Notes under the pieces: model-generated
What the model was told of the DNA's origin: nothing
Seen by the model: the letters and a program-made list of their open reading frames with translations, nothing else
Databases searched by the model: none
Source: an uncultured Aquimarina sp.
GTDB taxonomy: Bacteria > Bacteroidota > Bacteroidia > Flavobacteriales > Flavobacteriaceae
Assembly: GCA_947496705.1 (NCBI GenBank)
Contig: CANMDW010000018.1
Location: 1 to 64,000 of the forward strand
Direction: 5' to 3'
Length of the DNA stretch: 64,000 bases
In this document: positions 33,106-41,718 of the stretch, piece after piece
Layout: each line of letters begins with the position of its first letter
How positions within the stretch are numbered: the first letter of the stretch is position 1
Made by a program: the position numbers and the translations under genes

Positions 33106-34167
33106 ATGGTATTAAATCATAGAATTAACGCTTTTTGTGAATTAGGAAAGTTTCTGAATCAATTCAAATATACTGGTTATGAGAAAGTTAACACCGTTCT
33201 GTATAATGATGATTTTTTTGATGAAATGGCGCATAAGGTCCAGGCTTCAAAACACTATAATGGCTGGTTTACCGAAGAAAATGTGCTCTTTTCTCTTGAA
33301 CAATGGAGTAGTGTCCTAAAAAAGGAGGCTTTAGAACAATGGCTTTCTGCATATTCGATCAAAGAAGCAACACCAAAAACCATCGGGATCGTGATGGCTG
33401 GAAATATCCCTCTGGTGGGTTTTCACGATTTTCTTTCGGTTTTGATCGCCGGGCATAACGTTTTGGTCAAACAATCATCAGACGATGATGAGCTACTTCC
33501 CTTTTTAGCTGCCTATTTAATAGCAGTAGCTCCAGAATTTAAAGATCGTATTTCTTTCACTACCGAAAAACTCACCGATTTTGATGCTGTAATTGCAACA
33601 GGAAGCAACAACACTGCCAGATATTTTGAGTATTACTTTGGTAGCGTACCTAATATCATAAGAAAAAACCGAAACTCGCTAGCCGTACTCACCGGGGATG
33701 AAACCAAAGAACAGCTTGAAGCACTGGGCAAAGATATTTTTAGATATTATGGTTTGGGATGTCGTAGCGTTTCTAAATTAATGGTTCCAGAAGGTTATGA
33801 CTTTGATCTGTTTTTTAAAGCAATCTACCCCTACAATGATATCATTAATAGCACAAAATATGCCAACAATTATGACTATAACAAAGCGGTATATTTAATG
33901 AGCAACTACAAGCTGTTGGAAAACGGTTTTTTAATGCTTAAAGAAGACCAAAGCTATACTTCTCCTATCGCAACTTTATTTTATGAAACCTATGCAACCA
34001 AAGGCGAATTGCTGGAAAAACTAAAAGCCGATACAGAAAAAATACAATGCATCGTGAGTGATGGTTTCATAGAAAATAGTGTTGGTTTTGGTGAAACGCA
34101 AAGTCCACAACTTTCAGATTATGCAGATGGGGTCGATATTATTGAATTTTTGTCAAAAAATACGTAA
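33106..34167 (+). CDS. Acyl-CoA reductase (LuxC-like)
   Basis: A 353-residue protein of the LuxC/aldehyde-dehydrogenase-like acyl-CoA reductase family. Features are the nucleotide-binding region IGIVMAGNIPLVGFHDFLSVLIAG, LVKQSSDDDELLPFLA, the FDAVIATGSNNTARYFEYYF block and YYGLGCRSVSKLMVPEGYD, whose Cys is the expected thioester nucleophile. It would reduce an acyl-CoA or acyl-phosphate to an aldehyde with NADPH. It precedes serC by 128 bp and may serve a biosynthetic side path; the substrate is unknown. Confidence 0.85.
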   Translation: MVLNHRINAFCELGKFLNQFKYTGYEKVNTVLYNDDFFDEMAHKVQASKHYNGWFTEENVLFSLEQWSSVLKKEALEQWLSAYSIKEATPKTIGIVMAGNIPLVGFHDFLSVLIAGHNVLVKQSSDDDELLPFLAAYLIAVAPEFKDRISFTTEKLTDFDAVIATGSNNTARYFEYYFGSVPNIIRKNRNSLAVLTGDETKEQLEALGKDIFRYYGLGCRSVSKLMVPEGYDFDLFFKAIYPYNDIINSTKYANNYDYNKAVYLMSNYKLLENGFLMLKEDQSYTSPIATLFYETYATKGELLEKLKADTEKIQCIVSDGFIENSVGFGETQSPQLSDYADGVDIIEFLSKNT

Positions 34168-34295
34168 ATAATTTATCATTTTGATAATGCATTTGTATCA
34201 GATTATTAGCACCTTTGTGGTGTTTTTTTCATCCCCTATAACAAGATGAAAAAGAACATACCAATGTATACTATTTAACAACATAAATATTACCG

Positions 34296-35360
34296 ATGAA
34301 AAAGCACAATTTTAGCGCTGGACCCTGTATTTTACCACAAGAAGTATTTAAAGAAGCTTCACGAGCTATAATAGATTATAACGACTCTGGTCTTTCCATT
34401 ATTGAAATTTCTCATCGCAGTAAGGATTTTGTTGATATTATGGAAGAGGCCCGCAATCTGGCCTTAGAATTATTAGGCCTTGAAGGTAAAGGGTATAAAG
34501 CATTATTTCTTCAGGGAGGAGCAAGTACTCAATTCCTTATGGCAGCATATAATTTATTACAGACCAAAGCGGGGTATATAAATACCGGTAGCTGGAGTGA
34601 TAAAGCTGTCAAAGAAGCTAAGCTTTTTGGAGAAGTGATAGAAATTGCTTCTTCTAAAGATGCAAATTACAACTACATCCCAAAAGGGTATAAGGTGCCT
34701 AAAGGTTTAGACTATATACATTGTACCAGTAATAATACAATTTTCGGAACACAGATCAAAGATTTCCCCGTTTCTGATGCTCCGCTGGTATGTGATATGA
34801 GTAGCGACATTTTTTCACGACAGTTAGATTTCTCTAAGTTTGACTTAATCTATGCCGGAGCCCAAAAAAATATGGGCCCTGCAGGAACTACCCTGGTTGT
34901 TGTAAAAGAAGATATTTTGGGTAAGATGAAAAGGGATATTCCATCTATATTAGACTATCGGGTGCATATTAGCAAAGCTAGCATGTTTAATACCCCTCCT
35001 GTTTTTGCAGTGTATACTTCTATGCTTACCCTTACATGGTTAAAAAAGTTGGGGGGTATTGCTGCGATAGAAGAGCTTAATGAGAAAAAAGCAACACTTA
35101 TTTATTCAGAAATTGATGTAAATCCACTATTTCAGGGATTTGCTGCGATAGAAGACCGTTCGAAAATGAATGCTACTTTTACATTAGTAAATGAAGACCT
35201 GAAAGAAACCTTTGATGCCATGTGGAAAGAAGCTGGTATTAGTGGAGTTAACGGGCATCGAAGTGTTGGCGGATATAGAGCAAGTATGTATAATGCTATG
35301 ACCATAGAAAGTGTAGCCGCGCTTGTAGATGTAATGGGTGATCTGGAACGGAAAGCATAA
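34296..35360 (+). CDS. serC: Phosphoserine aminotransferase
   Basis: A 354-residue PLP-dependent class V aminotransferase. N-terminal KKHNFSAGPCILP, ISHRSKDF, LFLQGGASTQF, SWSDKAVKEAK and the PLP lysine in YAGAQKNMGPAGTTLVVV are diagnostic. It converts 3-phosphohydroxypyruvate to phosphoserine. serA follows after 59 bp on the same strand, so the two steps of serine synthesis are together; serB is not here. Confidence 0.96.
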   Translation: MKKHNFSAGPCILPQEVFKEASRAIIDYNDSGLSIIEISHRSKDFVDIMEEARNLALELLGLEGKGYKALFLQGGASTQFLMAAYNLLQTKAGYINTGSWSDKAVKEAKLFGEVIEIASSKDANYNYIPKGYKVPKGLDYIHCTSNNTIFGTQIKDFPVSDAPLVCDMSSDIFSRQLDFSKFDLIYAGAQKNMGPAGTTLVVVKEDILGKMKRDIPSILDYRVHISKASMFNTPPVFAVYTSMLTLTWLKKLGGIAAIEELNEKKATLIYSEIDVNPLFQGFAAIEDRSKMNATFTLVNEDLKETFDAMWKEAGISGVNGHRSVGGYRASMYNAMTIESVAALVDVMGDLERKA

Positions 35361-35383
35361 AAGTATAAATTCAAAAAAAACAG

Positions 35384-35403
35384 ATTCCCACCTACGTGGG
35401 AAT
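35384..35403. repeat. ATTCCC-N8-GGGAAT hairpin repeat
   Basis: ATTCCCAC-CTAC-GTGGGAAT, an 8-bp perfect stem with a 4-nt loop in the 59-bp gap between serC and serA. It matches the ATTCCC-N8-GGGAAT pattern of dRS3-like repeats known from Neisseria and similar small repeats elsewhere. Only one copy is in this window. Confidence 0.7.
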
Positions 35404-35419
35404 GACATAAAAATATATC

Positions 35420-36370
35420 ATGAAGGTATTAGCAAACGACGGAGTATCACAAAGCGGTATTAAAGCTTTAGAAAAAGAAGGATTTGAGGTTTTGACAACT
35501 ACAGTTGCACAAGATCAGTTAGTGGATTACATAAATGAAAATGAAATTTCGGTTTTATTAGTTCGTAGCGCCACCAAGGTGAGAACAGATATTATCGATA
35601 ACTGCCCTACTCTTAAGATCATTGGTCGCGGTGGTGTCGGTATGGATAATATTGATGTAGCTTACGCTCGTGAAAAAGGATTGCATGTGATCAATACACC
35701 GGCAGCATCTTCGGGATCGGTAGCAGAATTGGTTTTTGCCCATTTATATGGTAGTGTACGTTTTTTACATGATGCAAATCGTAACATGCCGCTTGAAGGG
35801 GATAGCAAATTTAAGAACCTGAAAAAAGCCTATGGTAGTGGTATCGAACTACGAGGAAAAACCCTGGGGGTAATTGGCATAGGCCGAATCGGGCAAGCAA
35901 CTGCAAAAATTGCGATTGGTGTTGGTATGAATGTGATTGCTTACGATCCATTTATAGAAGAAGTAGCAATTCCGTTAGAATTCTTTGACGGGCAATCACT
36001 CAACTTCAGCATTAAAACTATTTCTAAAGAAGAAGTATTGCAACAAGCAGATTTCTTTACGCTTCATGTTCCTGCGCAAAAAGAATATGTGATCGGAAAA
36101 CCGGAAATCGAACAAATGAAAGATGGTGTAGGGATTATTAATGCCGCACGAGGCGGGGTAATAGATGAAGTAGCACTGGTAGATGCTTTAGAAAAAGGCA
36201 AACTGGCTTTTGCCGGTTTGGATGTTTTTGAGAATGAACCAAACCCAGCTATCAAAGTATTAATGAACAATAAAATATCATTAACGCCCCATATTGGTGC
36301 GGCTACCGGTGAGGCCCAGGACCGTATTGGCCAGGAGCTGGCAGAGCAGATCATTAAAATCCTTACATAA
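35420..36370 (+). CDS. serA: D-3-Phosphoglycerate dehydrogenase (short form)
   Basis: A 316-residue D-2-hydroxyacid dehydrogenase. The NAD-binding motif GVIGIGRIGQATAK is near 154-167. The catalytic Arg is in NAARGGVIDE, Glu in DVFENEP and His in LTPHIGAAT. It lacks the C-terminal ACT regulatory domain of E. coli SerA, so serine feedback through ACT is not expected. It oxidises 3-phosphoglycerate, the first step of serine synthesis, and sits directly after serC. A strong terminator follows. Confidence 0.93.
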   Translation: MKVLANDGVSQSGIKALEKEGFEVLTTTVAQDQLVDYINENEISVLLVRSATKVRTDIIDNCPTLKIIGRGGVGMDNIDVAYAREKGLHVINTPAASSGSVAELVFAHLYGSVRFLHDANRNMPLEGDSKFKNLKKAYGSGIELRGKTLGVIGIGRIGQATAKIAIGVGMNVIAYDPFIEEVAIPLEFFDGQSLNFSIKTISKEEVLQQADFFTLHVPAQKEYVIGKPEIEQMKDGVGIINAARGGVIDEVALVDALEKGKLAFAGLDVFENEPNPAIKVLMNNKISLTPHIGAATGEAQDRIGQELAEQIIKILT

Positions 36371-36408
36371 TAAATAACAAGTATAAAGCCCCATAAGTGT
36401 TAATCGTA

Positions 36409-36444
36409 AAAACGCTGTTTCAACATGATGAAACAGCGTTTTTT
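36409..36444 (+). terminator. Terminator of serC-serA
   Basis: AAAACGCTGTTTCA (36409-36422), loop ACATGA, complement (36429-36442), ending in a run of six Ts. A strong intrinsic terminator 40 bp after serA. Confidence 0.92.
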
Positions 36445-36559
36445 GTAGTTCATCCAGCAAAATGGTTTTTAATCCTTTTTTTCAGGAAATAAAACCCTGT
36501 ATATTTATAATTTTATTAAGAAAAATTGTAAATTTAAGTTCACTAAAAAAAAATTAGCT

Positions 36560-37198
36560 ATGTCTGGAATTTTAGATCTTTTAAACAGCCCGATGGGCAA
36601 ACAAATTATAAGTGGCGTTAGTTCGCAAACAGGGCAATCGGCCGATAAAACAGGAGACTTATTAAATATGGCAATGCCTGTATTAATGGGTGCTATGCAA
36701 CGCAATGCAGATACCCCCGAAGGTGCATCAGGATTATTGAATGCGATTTCTGGAAAACATACCGGGGGAATTTTAGATAATCTGGGTGGTTTATTTGATG
36801 GCGGTGTAGATGAGAGTGTAACCAATGACGGAGCTGGAATTCTGGGTCACATTCTGGGTGGCAAACAACCAGCTGTCGAGAATGCTTTGAGCCAAAAATC
36901 TGGAATCGATGCAGGTTCTGTAAGTAAAATCCTTAAAGTAGCTGCTCCTATTTTAATGGGAGTGTTAGGAAAACAAGCTTCACAAAACAACGTAAGTGAT
37001 GCTAGTGGATTAGCGAGCATGCTTGGCAATATGTCTGGTGCGTCAAAGGGGTCAAAACAACAATCCTTAATAGAGTCTTTTCTGGATGCCGATGGAGATG
37101 GTAGTATCCTTGATGATGTTGCCGGAATGCTGCTAAGCGGCGGTGGAAAGAAAAAAAGCGGGATTGGCGGACTGCTGGGAGGGCTTTTTGGAAAGTAA
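36560..37198 (+). CDS. DUF937-domain protein
   Basis: A 212-residue glycine/serine-rich protein with the DUF937 pattern of repeated helices (LDLLNSPMGKQIISGVSSQTGQ, LLNMAMPVLMGAMQRNA, VSKILKVAAPILMGVLGKQASQ). The EF-hand-like LDADGDGSILDDV and a glycine-rich C-terminal tail follow. No signal peptide. The function of DUF937 proteins is unknown. A strong terminator follows within 25 bp, so the gene is its own unit. Confidence 0.85.
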   Translation: MSGILDLLNSPMGKQIISGVSSQTGQSADKTGDLLNMAMPVLMGAMQRNADTPEGASGLLNAISGKHTGGILDNLGGLFDGGVDESVTNDGAGILGHILGGKQPAVENALSQKSGIDAGSVSKILKVAAPILMGVLGKQASQNNVSDASGLASMLGNMSGASKGSKQQSLIESFLDADGDGSILDDVAGMLLSGGGKKKSGIGGLLGGLFGK

Positions 37199-37220
37199 GC
37201 AAACATCATAAATAATGGTT

Positions 37221-37249
37221 AAAGCCGAAGAGTATTCTTCGGCTTTTTT
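37221..37249 (+). terminator. Terminator of the DUF937 gene
   Basis: AAAGCCGAAGA (37221-37231), loop GTAT, complement (37236-37246), with six Ts at 37244-37249. Confidence 0.9.
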
Positions 37250-37272
37250 GTAATTTACTGCTGGATGAACAA

Positions 37273-37701
37273 ATGAAAAGCGTATTTTACATAGTATTTT
37301 TGGGTTTTATTATCTATAGTTGTGCTACCACTAAAGATAGAAGTATGATCATTGCATCAAATGATCAATTATCAGATACGGTAAGGATAGCCAATGATAG
37401 CCTGGAGTATGAGATCCTTATCATCGAACCGGGGTTTAATTCATGGCTTGTTACCCAAAGACCCAGAGGTTTCTATTCTGAACAGTTTTTAGAAACCAGA
37501 AACCGCATATATGTCACAGAGTATAATCAACGTGTGATGCAACCTCAGCGATTTAATCCTAATTTATACATTCAGCAAATTAATTATGAGCCTACGATTC
37601 ACTACGGATATGAGGTAAATTATCTTTTGTATAATTATTTTTTATTTTTTGAACAACAATACCGACAAAGATTTATTGTAACAAGAGGAGGACGATTTTG
37701 A
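37273..37701 (+). CDS. DUF6146-like lipoprotein
   Basis: A 142-residue lipoprotein (IIYSCATT, Cys17). The mature part contains NDSLEYEILIIEPGFNSWLVTQ followed by a Tyr/Arg/Gln-rich helical region (EYNQRVMQPQRF, INYEPTIHYGYEVNYLLYNYFLFFEQQYRQR). This fits the short Bacteroidota DUF6146 family. The function is unknown. The downstream membrane protein starts 31 bp later but has its own promoter. Confidence 0.75.
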   Translation: MKSVFYIVFLGFIIYSCATTKDRSMIIASNDQLSDTVRIANDSLEYEILIIEPGFNSWLVTQRPRGFYSEQFLETRNRIYVTEYNQRVMQPQRFNPNLYIQQINYEPTIHYGYEVNYLLYNYFLFFEQQYRQRFIVTRGGRF

Positions 37702-37728
37702 TTTGTTTTTTTTTAAATTGTACCTTTG
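37698..37728 (+). promoter_or_regulatory. Promoter of the DUF6787 gene
   Basis: TTG (37698-37700), 20-bp spacer, TACCTTTG (37721-37728), an exact consensus match. The -33 element overlaps the last codons of the DUF6146 gene. The start codon ATG at 37733 is only 4 bp further, so the upstream TTG at 37703 cannot be the translation start. Confidence 0.75.
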
Positions 37729-37732
37729 CAGC

Positions 37733-38254
37733 ATGCAAAAATTTAAGGAACGCTGGGAAATAAAATATAGTTGGCAATTGGTTTTTCCTATAATTGGATT
37801 GATAAGTTTGGTGTTTTCATCATATTTGATCGGTAAATATATCTTAACTTCTATAGGTTTTTTACAAACTGATGTTTCTTATATAGGGTTACTTTCTGCA
37901 ATAACCATTTTGTTATCTACGCTACTCCTGTTTATTACCTTAAAACTCTTTACTGTTTTAGAAGCAAAATGGAATGTTACTTACCGATGGGAGCTTATTG
38001 CAATTTTTATAGCATTTGCAGTCACAGGATCTACAGCTGCGCGTATTTCTGATCCTATTATCTCTTTTTTAGGGTTCTATAAAGAATCAACAAGCGCATG
38101 GATCTATTGGCCTATAAGGATACTGCTTATATTTCCTGTATACCAGATACTACTTCTTATTGTTGGATGGTTTTTTGGCCAATTCAAGTTTTTTTGGAAT
38201 TTTGAAAAGAAGATGTTAAGCAGAATGGGGTTTGCCCGCTTTATTAAAGATTAA
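37733..38254 (+). CDS. Four-helix membrane protein (DUF6787-like)
   Basis: A 173-residue integral membrane protein with four hydrophobic segments and WEIKYSWQLVFPIIGL / WNVTYRWELIAIFIAFA internal similarity. The two halves look like an internal duplication of a two-helix unit. It fits the Bacteroidota DUF6787 family. The start is placed at ATG 37733 because an exact promoter ends at 37728. Its stop overlaps the convergent small membrane gene by 4 bp. The function is unknown. Confidence 0.8.
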   Translation: MQKFKERWEIKYSWQLVFPIIGLISLVFSSYLIGKYILTSIGFLQTDVSYIGLLSAITILLSTLLLFITLKLFTVLEAKWNVTYRWELIAIFIAFAVTGSTAARISDPIISFLGFYKESTSAWIYWPIRILLIFPVYQILLLIVGWFFGQFKFFWNFEKKMLSRMGFARFIKD

Positions 38255-38550
38255 AAAGCATCTACATCAATAATCTCTTTTACTTTTTCCTTCTTAAAAA
38301 CATAGGTGTATAACCACATTATAGTAAACGTAGGTATAAAATCAAGGCCTGGCATGGCTTCTTCAACAAATGTAATAGCTCCTGCTGCTTTACCAACATT
38401 ACCTTTATACAATCTGGTCATTAACCAGCCTGCCAGAGGAGCCCAAATAATATCTCCAAATTCGCCAATACCGGGAATCACATAAGTGACCATCCCCAGT
38501 GCATCAAAAAGTAAGCTTAATCCAAGTTTTTTGTATTTATCTTTTGCCAT
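38251..38550 (-). CDS. Small membrane protein
   Basis: About 99 residues with two or three hydrophobic segments (LGLSLLFDALGMVTYVIPGIGEFGDI, IIWAPLAGWLMTRLY, FIPTFTIMWLYTYVF). ATG 38550 (MAKDKYKK) is preferred over GTG 38574. It lies 53 bp downstream of folE on the same strand and could be the third gene of the msrA-folE unit. I recognise no functional family. Confidence 0.7.
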   Translation of the reverse strand: MAKDKYKKLGLSLLFDALGMVTYVIPGIGEFGDIIWAPLAGWLMTRLYKGNVGKAAGAITFVEEAMPGLDFIPTFTIMWLYTYVFKKEKVKEIIDVDAF

Positions 38551-38603
38551 ATCAAATCGTTTGGGTGTTACCACAAATAACGCAAAGAGTATTCCAAAAA
38601 TTG

Positions 38604-39200
38604 TTATCCCAAATCGGCGGTGATCAACCTCAAAAACTCTGTACGGGTTTCAATCTTTTCAAACTGCCCCCTGAAACCCGAAGTGGTCGTCACAGAATTC
38701 TGCTTTTGTACCCCACGCATCATCATACACATATGAGAAGCCTCAATCACTACAGCAACGCCTTTTGGTTTCAATGTATCGTTGATACATTCCAGAATAT
38801 CATGGGTTAATCGCTCTTGTACCTGCATCCTTCTGGCAAATATATCTACGATTCGTGGTAATTTACTTAGTCCAACTATATGTCCGTTAGGAATATATGC
38901 AATATGTGCTTTCCCAAAAAAGGGTAACATATGATGCTCACATAGCGAGTATAATTCGATATCTTTAACAATGACCATATCGTCATAGTCTTCCTTAAAC
39001 ATAGCACTTTTAAGGATCTCTGCCGGATCCTGATGATATCCCTGGGTAAGAAACATCATAGCTTTTGCAGCCCGTTCGGGGGTTTTCTGTATTCCTTCTC
39101 TAGTGATATCTTCTCCCAGGCCCTGAATTATAGATCTAAATTTCTCCTCTACGTCATCGGCCACCTTTATATTGTATTCTTCAAAATTCTTGTATGGCAT
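38604..39200 (-). CDS. folE: GTP cyclohydrolase I
   Basis: A 198-residue type I enzyme. Zinc ligands are C87 and H90 in LCEHH, and the Cys of ASHMCMMMRGV. Also present are REGIQKTPERAAKAM and the C-terminal TRTEFLRLI. It makes dihydroneopterin triphosphate for folate or tetrahydrobiopterin-type pterins. Its ATG is 5 bp after the msrA stop, so the genes are co-transcribed. Confidence 0.96.
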   Translation of the reverse strand: MPYKNFEEYNIKVADDVEEKFRSIIQGLGEDITREGIQKTPERAAKAMMFLTQGYHQDPAEILKSAMFKEDYDDMVIVKDIELYSLCEHHMLPFFGKAHIAYIPNGHIVGLSKLPRIVDIFARRMQVQERLTHDILECINDTLKPKGVAVVIEASHMCMMMRGVQKQNSVTTTSGFRGQFEKIETRTEFLRLITADLG

Positions 39201-39205
39201 AGCAA

Positions 39206-39763
39206 TTAATTCTGTTTTTCTTTTTTCAATTTTTCCCTAAAGGTAGTATATAATTTGTTAAGTTTTGGGTTGATTACAAATTGGCAATACCCCTGACTGC
39301 TATGTTGATTGTAATAATTCTGGTGATAATCCTCGGCATTGTAAAACGCTTCCAGTTTGACTACCTCGGTAACAATAGGGTCATCAAAAATGTCTTCATT
39401 ATTAAGAGATATAATCATTTGCACTGCGATTTCTTTCTGTTCTTGATTCGCATAAAAGATAGCACTGCGATATTGTGTGCCGCGGTCTGCCCCCTGTTGA
39501 TTGAGCGTGGTAGGATCATGAGTGGCAAAAAATATTTCTAATAGTTCATTATAGGTAATAACAGCGGGATTATACTCGATTTTAATAGCTTCGGCATGGC
39601 CGGTTTTTCCTGTGGTAATCTCTTTGTATGCGGGATTCTTAATAGTACCACCTGTATAACCAGATTGTACTTTATGTACTCCTTCTATACGTTGAAAAAC
39701 GGCTTCAGTACACCAAAAGCATCCTCCTGCCAGAACGGCAATTTCTAAGTTCTCTTTTTCCAT
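39206..39763 (-). CDS. msrA: Peptide-methionine (S)-S-oxide reductase
   Basis: A 185-residue MsrA with the catalytic GGCFWC motif at 13-18 (Cys15), plus GYTGG, GHAEA and HDPTTLNQQGADRGTQYRS. The C-terminal half has HQNYYNQHSSQGYC with possible resolving Cys. No signal peptide, so it is cytoplasmic. It repairs oxidised methionine and leads the msrA-folE unit. Confidence 0.95.
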   Translation of the reverse strand: MEKENLEIAVLAGGCFWCTEAVFQRIEGVHKVQSGYTGGTIKNPAYKEITTGKTGHAEAIKIEYNPAVITYNELLEIFFATHDPTTLNQQGADRGTQYRSAIFYANQEQKEIAVQMIISLNNEDIFDDPIVTEVVKLEAFYNAEDYHQNYYNQHSSQGYCQFVINPKLNKLYTTFREKLKKEKQN

Positions 39764-39925
39764 AGCAATAATAAAATAAAAAACTAAAGTACATATATAG
39801 ATGGCGCTTATCGTGCTTTTTAACTTTTTGTTAGTATGTGTATAAACATCTTGTAAACTTCATGTATTCCTCTTGGGGATTCTGTGGATATTGATTACTT
39901 TCACTGCTTCAAGTTGAAAAAACAA

Positions 39926-40660
39926 ATGATCAAAGCAAAAGATATATTTAAGCATTATGGAAACCTTTTAGTATTAAAAGGAGTAGATCTTCATATCAAA
40001 AAAGGAGAAATTGTATCTATTGTAGGAGCTTCGGGTGCAGGAAAAACTACATTACTGCAAATTTTAGGAACACTAGATAATTTTAGTAAAATAACATCTA
40101 ACATCCTGGTTGGAGAAATTATTGAATCTGTTTCTTCAGAGCTTAAAGAAGCTAGAGCTAAAGTTGAAAGTGAACTATTTATAAATGGATATGATATTAG
40201 TAAATTATCGCAAAAACAGCTTTCAAAATTTAGAAATGAACAATTGGGGTTCATCTTTCAGTTTCATCAATTACTACCCGAATTTACTGCCTTAGAAAAT
40301 GTATGTATTCCTGCTTTCATTAAAAAAACACCAAAAGCCCAAACAGAAAAAAAAGCCAAAGAATTGTTGGATTTTTTAGGGCTTTCACATCGCTACGATC
40401 ATAAACCCAGCGAACTATCTGGTGGCGAACAACAACGCGTTGCTGTTGCCAGAGCATTAATTAATAACCCAAAAGTGATATTTGCCGATGAACCTTCGGG
40501 AAATCTGGATAGTGAAGCTGCAGAAAATCTACATAAATTGTTCTTTAAACTTAGAGATGAATTCGGGCAAACCTTTGTTATTGTTACTCATAACAAAGAA
40601 CTGGCTGATATGGCTGATCGAAAATTGGTGATGGTTGATGGTAAAATATTAGCCCCCTAA
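39926..40660 (+). CDS. LolD-like ABC transporter ATP-binding protein with an insertion
   Basis: A 244-residue ABC ATPase of the MacB/LolD/FtsE type. Walker A GASGAGKTT is at 34-42, Q-loop FQFHQLLPEF near 111-120, signature LSGGEQQR, Walker B VIFADEPSGNLD and H-loop VTHN. About 25-30 extra residues (about 52-84, NFSKITSNILVGEIIESVSSEL...) sit between Walker A and the Q-loop compared with E. coli LolD. ATG 39926 is the start; an upstream GTG at 39884 has no supporting homology. The stop codon lies in a CCCCCTAACCCC repeat. No permease gene is adjacent. Confidence 0.88.
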   Translation: MIKAKDIFKHYGNLLVLKGVDLHIKKGEIVSIVGASGAGKTTLLQILGTLDNFSKITSNILVGEIIESVSSELKEARAKVESELFINGYDISKLSQKQLSKFRNEQLGFIFQFHQLLPEFTALENVCIPAFIKKTPKAQTEKKAKELLDFLGLSHRYDHKPSELSGGEQQRVAVARALINNPKVIFADEPSGNLDSEAAENLHKLFFKLRDEFGQTFVIVTHNKELADMADRKLVMVDGKILAP

Positions 40661-40698
40661 CCCCTGGCCGGGCCAGGCAGCCCCAAAGGTGGAATAAT
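40650..40698. repeat. CCCCCTAACCCC repeat with nested palindrome
   Basis: CCCCCTAACCC, then CCTGGCCGGGCCAGG (a perfect 15-nt palindrome), then CAGCCCCAAAGGTGGAATAA. The outer sequence is related to CCCCCTAACCCC...CAAAGG...GGGAATTA within the 196-bp element at 53924-54119. The TAA supplies the stop codon of the LolD-like gene. Confidence 0.65.
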
Positions 40699-40778
40699 TC
40701 TAGCTCAATCTTAAGTGATAAGCTAAATTTCTAAACTCAAACAAATCGGTACTCAATATTTTCGGAAAATGTTACTAA

Positions 40779-41540
40779 ATGAATATTGAACTCAAAGACT
40801 TCCTGGATGAAAAAGCGGTGTTCTATGAACAGCCAAAATTCATTGAAACTGATCCTGTGCAAATCCCTCATTTTTTTACCCAAAAAGAAGATATCGAGAT
40901 CTCTGGTTTTTTGACAGCCACCATTTCCTGGGGAAATCGTAAAAGTATTTTGACCAACGCACACAAATTAGTGCGTCTTTTGGGAAACAGCCCTTATGAT
41001 TTTGTTATGGCCCATACTGAGACCGATCTCAAAAAACTGGAAGGTTTTGTACATAGAACCTTTAACAGCACAGATCTTGTCTATTTTATAACTGCGTTGC
41101 GTGCCATGTATCATGCATATGGTGATATGGAGTCATTTTTCAGGCAGTTTCATAAAGAAAATACGCTCCAAAAGGCAATTCATCATTTTAAAACAGCATT
41201 TTTTAACCTACCTCATCAACAGAGAACAGAAAAGCACATAAGTGACCCATATAAAAACTCGGCAGCAAAACGTATCAATATGTTTTTGCGGTGGATGGTG
41301 CGGGATGCAAAAGCTGGGGTCGACCTGGGCATCTGGCACAGCCTCTCTCCTGCCCAATTGTCTTGTCCGCTGGATGTTCACTCTGGCAATGTAGCGCGTA
41401 AACTGGGATTGTTAAAGCGAAAACAAAATGATGGAAAAGCATTATTTGAACTTGATACACAACTAAGAATATTGGATCCAAATGACCCTGTTAAATATGA
41501 TTATGCGTTATTTGGACTTGGGGTTTTTGAGAAGTTTTAA
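40779..41540 (+). CDS. TIGR02757-family protein
   Basis: A 253-residue protein matching the Bacteroidota/Chlorobi TIGR02757 family: DPVQIPHFF, EDIEISGFLTATISWGNRKSI, FYDL-like VYFITALRAMYH, RINMFLRWMVR and DVHSGNVARKLGLL. No signal peptide. The helical architecture and a possible helix-hairpin-like region suggest nucleic-acid or nucleotide handling, but the function is not established. Confidence 0.88.
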   Translation: MNIELKDFLDEKAVFYEQPKFIETDPVQIPHFFTQKEDIEISGFLTATISWGNRKSILTNAHKLVRLLGNSPYDFVMAHTETDLKKLEGFVHRTFNSTDLVYFITALRAMYHAYGDMESFFRQFHKENTLQKAIHHFKTAFFNLPHQQRTEKHISDPYKNSAAKRINMFLRWMVRDAKAGVDLGIWHSLSPAQLSCPLDVHSGNVARKLGLLKRKQNDGKALFELDTQLRILDPNDPVKYDYALFGLGVFEKF

Positions 41541-41560
41541 AACACTCTAACCGAAAAAGA

Positions 41561-41665
41561 ATGCATTTCAGCATCCTTCAAGTTCATTCCAGCATCGACG
41601 AAGTGTATTCCAGCGCCCTCTAAGTGCATTCCGGTATCGGTGAAGCGTATTCAAGTATCCTTGAA
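41561..41665. repeat. Five diverged 21-bp tandem repeats
   Basis: Five adjacent 21-bp units begin at 41561, 41582, 41603, 41624 and 41645, with consensus near GTGTATTCCAGCATCGATGAA. A sixth partial unit (GTTCAATAG) follows. The 21-bp period equals seven codons. The first three units read MHFSILQ-VHSSIDE-VYSSAL before a stop, so the array may be a decayed coding repeat. It fills the gap between the TIGR02757 gene and the broken peroxidase gene. Confidence 0.85.
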
Positions 41666-41718
41666 GTTCAATAGTCGAAAACTGGAATATATTCTTTACT
41701 ATATAAAAAAAAACAGAT

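Noticed and set aside
37703..37732. TTG start for the DUF6787 gene
   Set aside because: It lies inside an exact promoter (37698-37728). ATG 37733 fits.
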